Shown here in pieces: positions 1 through 7,783 of a stretch of 31,937 nucleotides of DNA. Each line of letters begins with the position of its first letter. Positions within the stretch are counted from its first letter, which is position 1. The DNA is from a virus. The notes beneath the pieces were generated by a model that was not told the DNA's origin, did no database searches, and saw only the letters and a list, made by a program, of their open reading frames with translations. Where the stretch lies: positions 1-31,937 of the IMG/VR virus record IMGVR_UViG_3300020162_000610. The stretch is one strand, 5' to 3'. A program made the position numbers and the translations under genes.

Positions 1-1
1 A

Positions 2-613
2 GAATGGCTATGTGTTCGTGAATCAATTCGTGTAACAACAGTTAAGCCATCAGGATCAGTTTCAATTCTTTCTGGTGCAACTCCTGGAGTTCACTGGGGG
101 CCTGGAGGAAACTTCTTCCTTCGTGCAGTTCGTTTTGGAAACACAGATCCAATGATGCACTTGTTCAAAGCAGCAGGGTACACAATTGAAGATGATGTAG
201 TATCAGCAAACACATCAGTTGTATACTTCCCAATTAAGTCAGGACATCCACGATCCGAAAAGGATGTTACATTGTTTGAGAAGATTGCCCTTGCTGCAAC
301 TGCTCAGAAGTACTGGTCTGATAATGGAGTTTCTGTAACACTTTCATTTGACAAGGAAACAGAGTCAAAGCATGTTGTTCCAGCACTACATATGTACGAG
401 GGACAACTAAAAGCAGTCTCATTCCTTCCAATGGGAAATCACACATATCCACAACAGCCATATACTCAAATCACTGAAGAGCAATATGAGTCGTATATTG
501 GCAAGTTGAAGCATATTGATTTTTCTGCTATTTATGATGGAGAAGAAAATCTTGAGGCTCAAGGTGAGATGTACTGCACCACAGACTACTGTGAAATGAA
601 AATAAACAAGTAG
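2..613 (+). CDS. nrdJ: Adenosylcobalamin-dependent (class II) ribonucleoside-triphosphate reductase, C-terminal part (5' end outside window)
   Basis: The reading frame is open from the first bases of the window to a TAG stop, giving the last 203 residues of a longer protein. The family reduces ribonucleotides to deoxyribonucleotides in the cytoplasm using coenzyme B12, supplying DNA precursors for phage replication. The visible part has the family's TTVKPSGSVS-like loop (about codons 12-21), followed by a GVHWGPGG stretch and an FPIKSG segment, as in monomeric B12-dependent reductases. The C-terminus is CTTDYCEMK: two cysteines spaced C-x4-C, the spacing of the swinging redox pair that re-reduces the active site in the Lactobacillus-type enzyme. 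The first in-frame ATG (152) lies inside the conserved core and is not the real start. A promoter for the next gene follows 8 bases after the stop. The family call is firm; host B12 dependence is inference. Confidence 0.9.
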   Translation, partial: EWLCVRESIRVTTVKPSGSVSILSGATPGVHWGPGGNFFLRAVRFGNTDPMMHLFKAAGYTIEDDVVSANTSVVYFPIKSGHPRSEKDVTLFEKIALAATAQKYWSDNGVSVTLSFDKETESKHVVPALHMYEGQLKAVSFLPMGNHTYPQQPYTQITEEQYESYIGKLKHIDFSAIYDGEENLEAQGEMYCTTDYCEMKINK

Positions 614-620
614 TCTTCTG

Positions 621-629
621 TGGTAAAAT
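621..629 (+). promoter_or_regulatory. Extended -10 promoter (TGGTAAAAT) for the LamG-like protein gene
   Basis: TGGTAAAAT has the TGn extension and a near-consensus -10 hexamer (624-629). The ATG at 639 begins 10 bases after the hexamer, so the transcript would have almost no leader. No Shine-Dalgarno sequence precedes that ATG. The same motif recurs before other genes in this window. Confidence 0.5.
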
Positions 630-638
630 AGACTCATA

Positions 639-3600
639 ATGTCTAATCCATCAAACCTATATGCCGAAAAAGTCTTTGCTGAGCATCCGACTGGCCTATG
701 GGCATTGGATGACAAAGCAGACTATATTTCTTTAATTTCAGAGGCTGACAGGGTTTTATCCAACACAGCAAAATGGAACATAACTGGTGGAACTGTTTCT
801 GCTTATCCTCAATCAGTTGATGAGCCGTTTACTGGAAGTTATGTAGGTAAAATAACTGCGACTCCAACAAGCAATGACTCTGCATCTGTGATTATGATAA
901 GCAAAGAAACAGAAGAAACAAAAAATTTACAAGACCTCAATAAATATTTAAAAACATTTTCTATAGGCGGATACTTCTATTCTGAAAGTTCCTACGTATC
1001 TGGTTTTGAAATTGGGTATCAATATGATGATACAACAAGTGGACAAACCATAACTCATCTCAAAAACTATGACACAATTATAAACAATAGTTGGGTTTTT
1101 ATCTCAGAAACATTTGATACTCCACCTGATGATACAAAAATAAGACTTGTTTTTAAAATTAACTTTCTTGGTGGATCAGAGACAGAAGATGTTTTTTTAG
1201 TAAATGGTTTAACTTTTGGACAGTGGTCAGAAGAATTTGCCTCCACATCTCTTGGAGTAAACCCAATAGATATATCTGATAAAGATATTGCAGTTACTAC
1301 ACAAGAAGCAATCGTTGCAAAATGCTATGGGTTGCAAGAGTTAGATGGGTATTACTTAGTCTCTGATAACATGCTTAAGGCAAAAAATGTAGGAGTTCCC
1401 ATGGTTTACGGAACTTCGGGTCTAACAGCAATATATCCAAATGAGAATGATCCCTCTTTAATCATTCCTGGAGTGGGCTTACTAAATGAGTCTGGAAAGT
1501 TTAGACAATACACGCTAGAGGCTTGGATTAGAATAAATTCATACAGCAGCGAAAGAAAAAGAATTATTGGTCCAATCGCATCAGCCGACGGTATATATGT
1601 AGACGGGCCCTCAATAGGACTAAGAATTAATAATGAATATAAAACATACTACGTTGGCGAATGGACAAGGCCAATGTTAGTACATATGAAAATTGGAGAA
1701 GATCTTGCTTCGCTTCTTATAAACGGGCAAGAAGTAATATCTTTAACTTATTCAACAGACTCTCTTTTGTTGCCAACTATGACATCACAAGGCAAAGATC
1801 AAGACTGGATAGGGTTCTACGCATATGAAGACATATCTCCAATAGAGATAGATTGTGTTGGAATTTATCCATACCTTGTTTCATCTTCAGTTGCAAAAAG
1901 AAGATTTGTTTTTGGACAGGGTGTTGATATACCAGAAAACATTAATACATCTTATAGCGGAACTTCTGTGTTTATTGATTATTCTTTTGCAGACTACACG
2001 GCAAACTATTCATATCCAAACATTGGTTCTTGGGGTCAAGGGTTTAGCGATAACATGGGTGTATCTAAAGGTACGCTTTTTGCTTTGTCACACCCTCTTC
2101 CAGAAATAGTTTTGTCTTCAGGAACAAAAGAAGAACTATTTTTAGATTGTAAAACTGCTCAGACACCAGGAACAAAAGAATTCTTTTCATTTAAGCCAGA
2201 CAGTTCTTGGAACTTAGTATCTGGGTATTTATTTTTTGAGAACTTTGATTTCCTTAATACTCCAGTTTCTGGTTTTTATGGATGCTTTGAGTTACCAGAA
2301 ACTTCGAGTTCTGTCCAAACACTTTTTAGAATTGAAAAAGAAAACACCAGAGACTACTTCTTAATACAACTTTTAAACAATCAGATATCTTATAAGATAA
2401 ATTACAATGGAACTGAAGAAACTATATATACTCCTCTTCTTGCAGTTCCAGGAGAGATAGTTGATGTAGGTTTAGACATTCCAACATTTGTATCAAAATT
2501 TGGATATCCAGCGTCAAACTTCTTTGGATCTTTGTCAGATTTGAGAATGTATATAGGTGGAAACAAAGATGGGCTATCTACATTTAAAGGCAAGATTTAT
2601 AAGGTTGGATTCTGTACAAAGTATAATTTTCAAAAAATCAGGGGACTGTTTAATGAAATAGGTGTCCCAATATGGAACGAAGACCTTTTTGCTATTTATC
2701 AAAATACTCAGTTAGTAGGTATAGATGGAGGAATAGATACAACCTCTATGCCACCATACGGAGGCTTAACAGATACGGTAAATGGAGGAATTTCTGGAGG
2801 GTCTGTTGTTATTTCAGAGGAAGACGCTCTTATTGATCATATTGCAAGTTATACTCTTTTGCCAGAAATAGTTTTTAATGAATACAAACTTGCAGTATCT
2901 ACAAACGCATATTGGGAAGATCAACTACCACTGACATATTTTGCTGAGTCCGTTATCGATAAACGAGGGGATCAATATTTTGATCTTGATTTTGTTCAGT
3001 TTAATATAGACTACCCTATACCATCAAAGACTATAGCAATAGAGACAGAACCAGAAGAGTGGACATACGCAGAGTTATCAGAACAATACGGAACTCCAGT
3101 TCAAAGAACTTATACCTCTTTGGATAACTATCTATTTACTGGATACAATGACTATGAAGATTTAAAAAATAAAATATCAAAAGAGTATAAGTATGATACA
3201 GACGAATCTCTTTTAAAGTCTTATGTAACTTTCCAATATACAGAGTTAGGAGCAAACCAAACTCCTTTTTATTTTACAAAGACTGAAAGACCTTCAAGAG
3301 ATGGAGTCCTGGTTCCTGGAGCAGACTGGATGACTACAAAGTACGAAGTTGTTAACAATATGATTATTTACCCACCAACTGGAGTTGATTTTAATGACCT
3401 CTCTATTGTTACACACTTAGAGGTAAATTTAAAAAATTCAGAAAGAAATAACGTTATAATTAAAAAACTTTCTTACGCATCCCAAGCGCTTAACGAGTCT
3501 GATGCAAGTCCTATAGGAACAAGGTTTGGAACAGATATATATCCTTACACAAAGAGTGGAATTTATTATGACTTTAAAAAGAATAATCCGTTTTCAATTT

Positions 3601-4379
3601 ACACGGGTTCTTCTCCATATCTATATTTAACTAAGGATAGCGGAATACAACTAAGAGGAAAATTTGATCCACTTATAAACAGGGGTCTTTTGATTCCAAT
3701 CAATGAAAGTCGTGCAGAAGGATTTAAAGTGATAGCCATGCAAATGGCAGTTAGGTTTGATGGAGACTATTTCCCATATGCTCCTACTCAGATATTTGAA
3801 ATACAAAGTCAAGACTCATACATAAAATTCTATATGGTTGCTTGCGATCCAACTGGAAGAAGAGCAAAGATCTATGCTTTAGATGCAAGGACAGGATTGG
3901 TCCAAGACGGCATTGGGTTCTATTGGAATGGAAAGATAGTTAAAGAGCCAATCATCACACTACAAGAGTGGGGATTCTTGGGAATTAACTTTTTAAGCAG
4001 TCTTAATTTTTCATTTTTTGAAGGAGCAGTAAGACTAACAGGACCACTACTATTTAACAGCATATCCTACTACCAGTCTACAAACCTACAGGAAGTTCAG
4101 AATATATCAGAAAGACCATGGTTTAGGGTAAGGGTTTTGGGTTCATCGACTCAACCACTCAACTGGGATTTTTGGGAAAGCCCTGCCTTTAACTGGAATA
4201 AGGTGCTTGTTTTGTCAGAAAAGAGTTATTACGGGGTAGACCCATCAGATGTTTACAAGAGTTATACTGGAACCAATAAGATAATTGTAGACGATGAAAG
4301 ACCTATCAATCTGGGAAATTACTCTTACACCATTTTTACGGATGTAAACTGGAGTCAGTTTATCCAGGATCCTGTGTAA
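639..4379 (+). CDS. Large multi-domain structural protein with LamG/concanavalin-like jelly-roll folds
   Basis: A 1246-residue protein rich in Tyr, Ser, Asn and Gly, with no transmembrane segment or signal peptide seen. Several stretches look like LamG/concanavalin jelly rolls, which usually bind glycans. One is near residues 290-375, with the YTLEAWIRINS opening and a LLINGQEV strand typical of LamG. Others are near 105-200, 510-660 and 1030-1150. The start is ATG 639, which sits just after a -10 motif and has no ribosome binding site. It lies between nrdJ and the portal, away from the tail adhesion genes, so it may be a head fibre, a tail protein or an adsorption factor. Its codons are dominated by AGA for arginine, unlike the capsid gene. 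The fold assignment comes from pattern only; virion location is inferred. Confidence 0.6.
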   Translation: MSNPSNLYAEKVFAEHPTGLWALDDKADYISLISEADRVLSNTAKWNITGGTVSAYPQSVDEPFTGSYVGKITATPTSNDSASVIMISKETEETKNLQDLNKYLKTFSIGGYFYSESSYVSGFEIGYQYDDTTSGQTITHLKNYDTIINNSWVFISETFDTPPDDTKIRLVFKINFLGGSETEDVFLVNGLTFGQWSEEFASTSLGVNPIDISDKDIAVTTQEAIVAKCYGLQELDGYYLVSDNMLKAKNVGVPMVYGTSGLTAIYPNENDPSLIIPGVGLLNESGKFRQYTLEAWIRINSYSSERKRIIGPIASADGIYVDGPSIGLRINNEYKTYYVGEWTRPMLVHMKIGEDLASLLINGQEVISLTYSTDSLLLPTMTSQGKDQDWIGFYAYEDISPIEIDCVGIYPYLVSSSVAKRRFVFGQGVDIPENINTSYSGTSVFIDYSFADYTANYSYPNIGSWGQGFSDNMGVSKGTLFALSHPLPEIVLSSGTKEELFLDCKTAQTPGTKEFFSFKPDSSWNLVSGYLFFENFDFLNTPVSGFYGCFELPETSSSVQTLFRIEKENTRDYFLIQLLNNQISYKINYNGTEETIYTPLLAVPGEIVDVGLDIPTFVSKFGYPASNFFGSLSDLRMYIGGNKDGLSTFKGKIYKVGFCTKYNFQKIRGLFNEIGVPIWNEDLFAIYQNTQLVGIDGGIDTTSMPPYGGLTDTVNGGISGGSVVISEEDALIDHIASYTLLPEIVFNEYKLAVSTNAYWEDQLPLTYFAESVIDKRGDQYFDLDFVQFNIDYPIPSKTIAIETEPEEWTYAELSEQYGTPVQRTYTSLDNYLFTGYNDYEDLKNKISKEYKYDTDESLLKSYVTFQYTELGANQTPFYFTKTERPSRDGVLVPGADWMTTKYEVVNNMIIYPPTGVDFNDLSIVTHLEVNLKNSERNNVIIKKLSYASQALNESDASPIGTRFGTDIYPYTKSGIYYDFKKNNPFSIYTGSSPYLYLTKDSGIQLRGKFDPLINRGLLIPINESRAEGFKVIAMQMAVRFDGDYFPYAPTQIFEIQSQDSYIKFYMVACDPTGRRAKIYALDARTGLVQDGIGFYWNGKIVKEPIITLQEWGFLGINFLSSLNFSFFEGAVRLTGPLLFNSISYYQSTNLQEVQNISERPWFRVRVLGSSTQPLNWDFWESPAFNWNKVLVLSEKSYYGVDPSDVYKSYTGTNKIIVDDERPINLGNYSYTIFTDVNWSQFIQDPV

Positions 4380-4381
4380 TA

Positions 4382-4390
4382 TGGTATACT
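4382..4390 (+). promoter_or_regulatory. Extended -10 promoter (TGGTATACT) upstream of the 128-residue protein
   Basis: TGGTATACT starts just after the TAA of the LamG-like gene. The ATG at 4398 begins 8 bases after the hexamer, at the expected transcription start, so translation is probably leaderless. An earlier in-frame ATG at 4392 would lie upstream of the transcript start. Confidence 0.5.
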
Positions 4391-4397
4391 TATGGTT

Positions 4398-4784
4398 ATG
4401 GATTCCTTAATAAACCCAAAAACTGGTGAACCGATTGTAAAAAATGTAAGACGACAAGTCATCGAGAAGAACTATGACTGGGGCCTTTATGTATACAAGA
4501 AGGCAAATGGCAAGTGGTTTACAGACGGAAATGGTTCCGTACTTAACATTCCTTCAGATAAAAACGATATCTCTAGAATGGCGGAACTAAAAAAGACTGC
4601 AATGCACTACGGCGATCCAGGAGACGGTACATGCGTATTTGTTCCAGGATTAACCAGAGTATCAGAAGAAGAGTACTCAGAACAAGTTGATAGACTAAAC
4701 GCTGGACTTATTCCTTCTCTAAATGACCTTGGTGCAGTTCAGGCAGCAAAAGATACTATTGCTAAGTATGGAGACGAGGATTAA
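4398..4784 (+). CDS. Conserved-looking hypothetical protein before the portal
   Basis: A 128-residue soluble protein that I do not recognise. It starts MDSLINPKTGEPI, has a basic segment near residues 20-26 (NVRRQVI), an aromatic stretch (YDWGLYVYKK) and an acidic, helical C-terminus. The central DPGDGTCVFVPG segment looks like a turn-rich loop. ATG 4398 was preferred over ATG 4392 (130 residues) because the -10 hexamer upstream would start the mRNA at about 4397; if the mRNA starts further upstream, 4392 is possible. There is no Shine-Dalgarno sequence. Its stop lies two bases before the portal ATG, so both are surely co-transcribed and it may act in head assembly. It does not look like a small terminase, because no DNA-binding helix-turn-helix is visible. 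Confidence 0.7.
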   Translation: MDSLINPKTGEPIVKNVRRQVIEKNYDWGLYVYKKANGKWFTDGNGSVLNIPSDKNDISRMAELKKTAMHYGDPGDGTCVFVPGLTRVSEEEYSEQVDRLNAGLIPSLNDLGAVQAAKDTIAKYGDED

Positions 4785-4786
4785 TC

Positions 4787-6379
4787 ATGGAATATAATGA
4801 GTACGAAATCGGTGCAAGAATTGATGATGTAATAAAAAAAGATGACACCTTTTCAAAGTCTGATCCATTTAGTGGCAACTGGGAAACATTAAAGTCTCTT
4901 GACGGACTAGAAGCAAATTTTAAAAGACGCATTAGTAGATCTGCAACAAAGATGGTTGAGCCAACAACACAATATACAACTGCAGCACTTGCTGGAAAAA
5001 GCGGTATTGATGGAGCACAGTCAAAAGAAATAAACCCAGGCCTAGTATATGTAAATGGCTACGGAATGTTTGATGTCATTACACCTCCATGGAACCTTTA
5101 TGAATTAGCAAACTACTACGACACATCATTTGCTAACCACGCAGCCATTGATGCTAAGGTAGAGAACATCGTAGGCCTTGGATATGAGTTTAAGGTTTCT
5201 CAAAGAACAATGATGAGACTTGAGTCATCAGAAGATAACAGTGCAACACAGAAGGCACGAAAGAGAATTGAAAGAACAAAGATTGAGGCAAGAGATTGGT
5301 TGGAGTCACTTAATGACGATGACTCATTTACTGCAACAATGGAAAAGGTTTACACAGACCTACAGTCAACTGGAAATGGTTATCTAGAAATTGGTAGAAC
5401 CACTCGTGGAGAAATTGGATACGTTGGACATATACCATCAACAACAATGCGAGTACGAAGAATTAAAGACGGATACGTTCAGATCATTGGAAATAAGATT
5501 GTTTACTTCCGTAACTTCGGAGCAAAGAATCCAAACCCGCTAACAACAGATTCTAGACCAAACGAGATTATTCACTTTAAGCAGTACTCACCTCTCAACA
5601 CATTCTATGGAGTGCCAGACATTATGTCGGCTATTAACTCACTGCACGGAGACTCACTTGCTTCACAATATAATATTGATTACTTTGCAAATAAGGCAGT
5701 GCCACGTTATGTTGTAACGCTAAAGGGTGCAAAACTTTCTGGAGATGCAGAAGACAAGATGTTTAGATTCTTGCAGACAAGTCTCAGAGGTCAATCGCAC
5801 AGAACGCTATATATTCCACTTCCAGGTGATAGCGAAAACAACAAGGTTGAATTTAAGATGGAGCCCATCGAAGACGGTATACAAGACGGATCATTTAAAG
5901 AGTATCGCAAGCAAAACCGTGATGATATCCTGGTAGCACATCAAGTGCCATTGTCTAAACTTGGAGGTGGCGATTCTGGATCTATTGCAGCAGCACTTGC
6001 ACAGGATCGTACCTTTAAGGAGCAGGTTGCAAGACCAGCACAAAGACAACTTGAAAAAATGATCAACAAGATTATTCGTGAAAAGACAGACATCATTGAG
6101 TTTGTGTTTAACGAGTTAACACTTACTGATGAAATTGCTCAGTCTCAAATCCTTGAGCGCTATGTTAAGAATCAGATCATGACTCCTAACGAGGCACGAG
6201 TTGTTTTAGATATGCCACAAAGAGATGGTGGAGATGAGGTCTTAGACCTTAAGCCAACAACCGCAGCAGAGGCAACAACAACGAGGGCAAGAGACTCTGA
6301 AAGAACAAACAACAACTCTGACAGCACTTCAACAGTTGCTGGAAGAGCCCCAAAGGGAGAGGGAAGAAAAACCCCTTAA
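4787..6379 (+). CDS. Portal protein (PBSX-type)
   Basis: A 530-residue protein with portal features. Portals form the dodecameric ring at one capsid vertex through which DNA is packaged and ejected, and which nucleates head assembly. The core begins with a PPWNLYELANYYDTSFANHA segment at about residues 102-121. It continues with a GNGYLEIGRTTRG strand (about 198-210), a FKQYSPLNTFYGVPD motif (about 265-279) and a QHR-type helix region ending in VPLSKLGGGDSG (about 388-399), all characteristic of the PBSX/HK97-like portal group. The C-terminus (from about residue 490) is low-complexity Thr/Ser/Asn and likely disordered. Length is within the family range. A GACGAGGA purine run precedes the ATG. 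No terminase lies immediately upstream, where one would often expect it. Confidence 0.88.
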   Translation: MEYNEYEIGARIDDVIKKDDTFSKSDPFSGNWETLKSLDGLEANFKRRISRSATKMVEPTTQYTTAALAGKSGIDGAQSKEINPGLVYVNGYGMFDVITPPWNLYELANYYDTSFANHAAIDAKVENIVGLGYEFKVSQRTMMRLESSEDNSATQKARKRIERTKIEARDWLESLNDDDSFTATMEKVYTDLQSTGNGYLEIGRTTRGEIGYVGHIPSTTMRVRRIKDGYVQIIGNKIVYFRNFGAKNPNPLTTDSRPNEIIHFKQYSPLNTFYGVPDIMSAINSLHGDSLASQYNIDYFANKAVPRYVVTLKGAKLSGDAEDKMFRFLQTSLRGQSHRTLYIPLPGDSENNKVEFKMEPIEDGIQDGSFKEYRKQNRDDILVAHQVPLSKLGGGDSGSIAAALAQDRTFKEQVARPAQRQLEKMINKIIREKTDIIEFVFNELTLTDEIAQSQILERYVKNQIMTPNEARVVLDMPQRDGGDEVLDLKPTTAAEATTTRARDSERTNNNSDSTSTVAGRAPKGEGRKTP

Positions 6380-6422
6380 TGTCCAATATGTCCACATTGT
6401 GATATATGTATAAAAAGGGGCT

Positions 6423-6428
6423 TATAAT
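6423..6428 (+). promoter_or_regulatory. -10 promoter (TATAAT) for protease-scaffold-capsid unit
   Basis: A perfect TATAAT lies in the 49-base gap after the portal. The GTG at 6435 begins exactly seven bases after its last T, the usual distance to a transcription start. It lacks the TG extension seen at the other sites (it is preceded by GCT). Confidence 0.5.
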
Positions 6429-6434
6429 ATGATA

Positions 6435-7760
6435 GTGACTAATATATCCAAAGCCCATTGGAATTCAGATGGGGAGAATTTACGTCTTTCTATGCCACTT
6501 ACTAAAGTGGACAAGGAGCGTCGAATCGTTTCTGGATTTGCATCTTTAGACAATGTAGATAAGCAAGATGACATCGTAACAGCCGAAGCATCAATGGATG
6601 CCTTTGCAAAATTCCGAGGGAACATCAGAGAAATGCATCAGCCACTAGCAGTAGGAAAGATGGTTTCATTTAAAGCAGATAAGTATTTTGATCCAGATTC
6701 AAAGAAGTTTTATAATGGAGTATTTGTATCAGCATATGTTTCAAAGGGTGCACAAGATACTTGGGAAAAGGTTCTAGATGGAACACTAACTGGTTTTTCT
6801 ATTGGTGGACGAATGAACAAGTGGGATGATGGGTTTGACGAGAAGTCAGACAAGGCAATTAGAATTATTAAGCAATACGATTTGATTGAGTTGAGTCTTG
6901 TAGATTCCCCAGCAAATCAGTTTGCAAACATTGTATCCGTTGAAAAGGTTGATGGAGTAGATGTTATTAAGGGCGACGAAACAGTTCTAGAAAATGTTTT
7001 TTATGACAAGGAATCAGGTCTTGTTATGGTTTCAGAAAATGAATCAGAGTTGAGTCCAACTACTGGTGAGCAAATGGAAAATATAGGTTTCGTTGAAAAA
7101 ACGGATAATGAAAAGACAGACATGATAAAATTCTTAGTTGATAGTGCTAAAGGCATTAATACTTCTAAGATTAACAAGGAGGTACAACCTATGACAAAAT
7201 CAAAAACACAAGTTGAAAAGACAGACGTAATTGAAGATGTTGTGGTCGCTCCAGAGGCAGTTGAAGAAGTTACCGAAGAAATTACAAAAGCAGAAGATAC
7301 AGAGACAGCAGAAGTTGTTGAAGTTGAGAAGGCACTTGTAGATATAAACGGAGAGGCACCAGTTGCCGAATCAGTTGAGACAGTAACAGAAGCAGTTGTA
7401 GAAGTATCTAAGTCAGAAGAGGTAATTGCTGATGCAGTTACTGAAATGAAAAATACTCTAGAATCAGCCTTTAGCGATCTAGTTTCTACAGTTAAATCTT
7501 TGCAGGCAGAAGTAGAACTTCTTAAGTCTTCAAAGGTTGATGTTGAGACAGCAAAAACATCATTTGAGGCAGTTGCAAAAGATATTGCAGCAGTATCAAG
7601 TGAATTTAACGAATTTGGAAAACGAGTAGACGCTGTGGAAGCAGACACCGCATTCCGAAAGTCTGGAGATATCGGCGATATCTTTCAGTCTCAGCCTGAA
7701 ATGGTTGAAAAATCCCTATGGGGCGGTAGTTTCCTCAAAACAGCCGATCTATTCAAATGA
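6435..7760 (+). CDS. XkdF-like prohead protease fused to a scaffold-like C-terminal domain
   Basis: A 441-residue two-part protein. Residues about 1-175 resemble the XkdF/HK97-type prohead serine protease that trims capsid and scaffold proteins during head maturation. A REMHQPLAVG segment supplies the likely catalytic His, and YDLIELSLVDSPAN supplies the likely catalytic Ser. From about residue 250 the chain is acidic (Glu/Val/Ala-rich), then a heptad-like coiled coil, ending SLWGGSFLKTADLFK, which fits a scaffolding domain. A strong ribosome binding site and in-frame ATG at 7191 could make the scaffold alone. The start is GTG 6435, which matches the promoter. ATG 6429 is a real alternative, with AAGGGG eight bases upstream. 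Its 3' end runs into the ribosome binding region of the capsid gene. Confidence 0.82.
   Translation: MTNISKAHWNSDGENLRLSMPLTKVDKERRIVSGFASLDNVDKQDDIVTAEASMDAFAKFRGNIREMHQPLAVGKMVSFKADKYFDPDSKKFYNGVFVSAYVSKGAQDTWEKVLDGTLTGFSIGGRMNKWDDGFDEKSDKAIRIIKQYDLIELSLVDSPANQFANIVSVEKVDGVDVIKGDETVLENVFYDKESGLVMVSENESELSPTTGEQMENIGFVEKTDNEKTDMIKFLVDSAKGINTSKINKEVQPMTKSKTQVEKTDVIEDVVVAPEAVEEVTEEITKAEDTETAEVVEVEKALVDINGEAPVAESVETVTEAVVEVSKSEEVIADAVTEMKNTLESAFSDLVSTVKSLQAEVELLKSSKVDVETAKTSFEAVAKDIAAVSSEFNEFGKRVDAVEADTAFRKSGDIGDIFQSQPEMVEKSLWGGSFLKTADLFK
7176..7182 (+). promoter_or_regulatory. Internal Shine-Dalgarno (AAGGAGG) inside the protease gene
   Basis: AAGGAGG is a perfect anti-16S match, eight bases before an in-frame ATG at 7191. 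It lies deep inside the protease-scaffold frame, where the encoded residues (NKEVQP) have no obvious need for it. It is the strongest such site inside any coding region I noticed here. Confidence 0.65.
7191..7760 (+). CDS. Putative nested scaffolding protein (in-frame internal start)
   Basis: The in-frame ATG after the internal AAGGAGG would yield a 189-residue protein identical to the C-terminus of the protease gene, starting MTKSKTQVEKTD. Its first ~85 residues are very acidic with Val-Glu-Ala repeats; about 85-160 are predicted coiled coil (EMKNTLESAFSDLV onward); and the C-terminus is basic and aromatic, a plausible capsid-binding tail. This copies the logic of lambda C/Nu3, where a scaffold is translated from inside the protease gene in the same frame. 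Independent expression would let the scaffold be made in excess over the protease. The site is seen directly; production of the short protein is inferred. Confidence 0.6.
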   Translation: MTKSKTQVEKTDVIEDVVVAPEAVEEVTEEITKAEDTETAEVVEVEKALVDINGEAPVAESVETVTEAVVEVSKSEEVIADAVTEMKNTLESAFSDLVSTVKSLQAEVELLKSSKVDVETAKTSFEAVAKDIAAVSSEFNEFGKRVDAVEADTAFRKSGDIGDIFQSQPEMVEKSLWGGSFLKTADLFK

Positions 7761-7770
7761 ACAAATCACT

Positions 7771-7778
7771 AGGAGGTG
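7771..7778 (+). promoter_or_regulatory. Strong Shine-Dalgarno (AGGAGGTG) deciding the capsid start
   Basis: AGGAGGTG lies five bases before ATG 7784. It rules out the in-frame ATG at 7757, which overlaps the protease stop and lies upstream of this site. Confidence 0.8.
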
Positions 7779-7783
7779 ACAAT

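Noticed and set aside
4365-4374. CAGGATCCTG palindrome near the end of the LamG-like gene
   Set aside because: Too short, inside coding sequence, with no U tract or repeat elsewhere to support a function.
6372-6420. CCCCTT/AAGGGG inverted repeat between portal and protease
   Set aside because: Only six pairs with a loop of about 37 bases and no U tract, so not a convincing terminator.
7001-7648. A 215-residue minus-strand open frame opposite the protease-scaffold gene
   Set aside because: Its Ser/Thr/Val composition is the mirror of the Glu/Ala/Val-rich plus-strand gene; there is no ribosome binding site or neighbouring minus-strand gene.
7667-7683. AGATATC-GGC-GATATCT inverted repeat in the scaffold region
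   Set aside because: Its arms are short self-palindromic units inside coding sequence; no promoter or leader is nearby.
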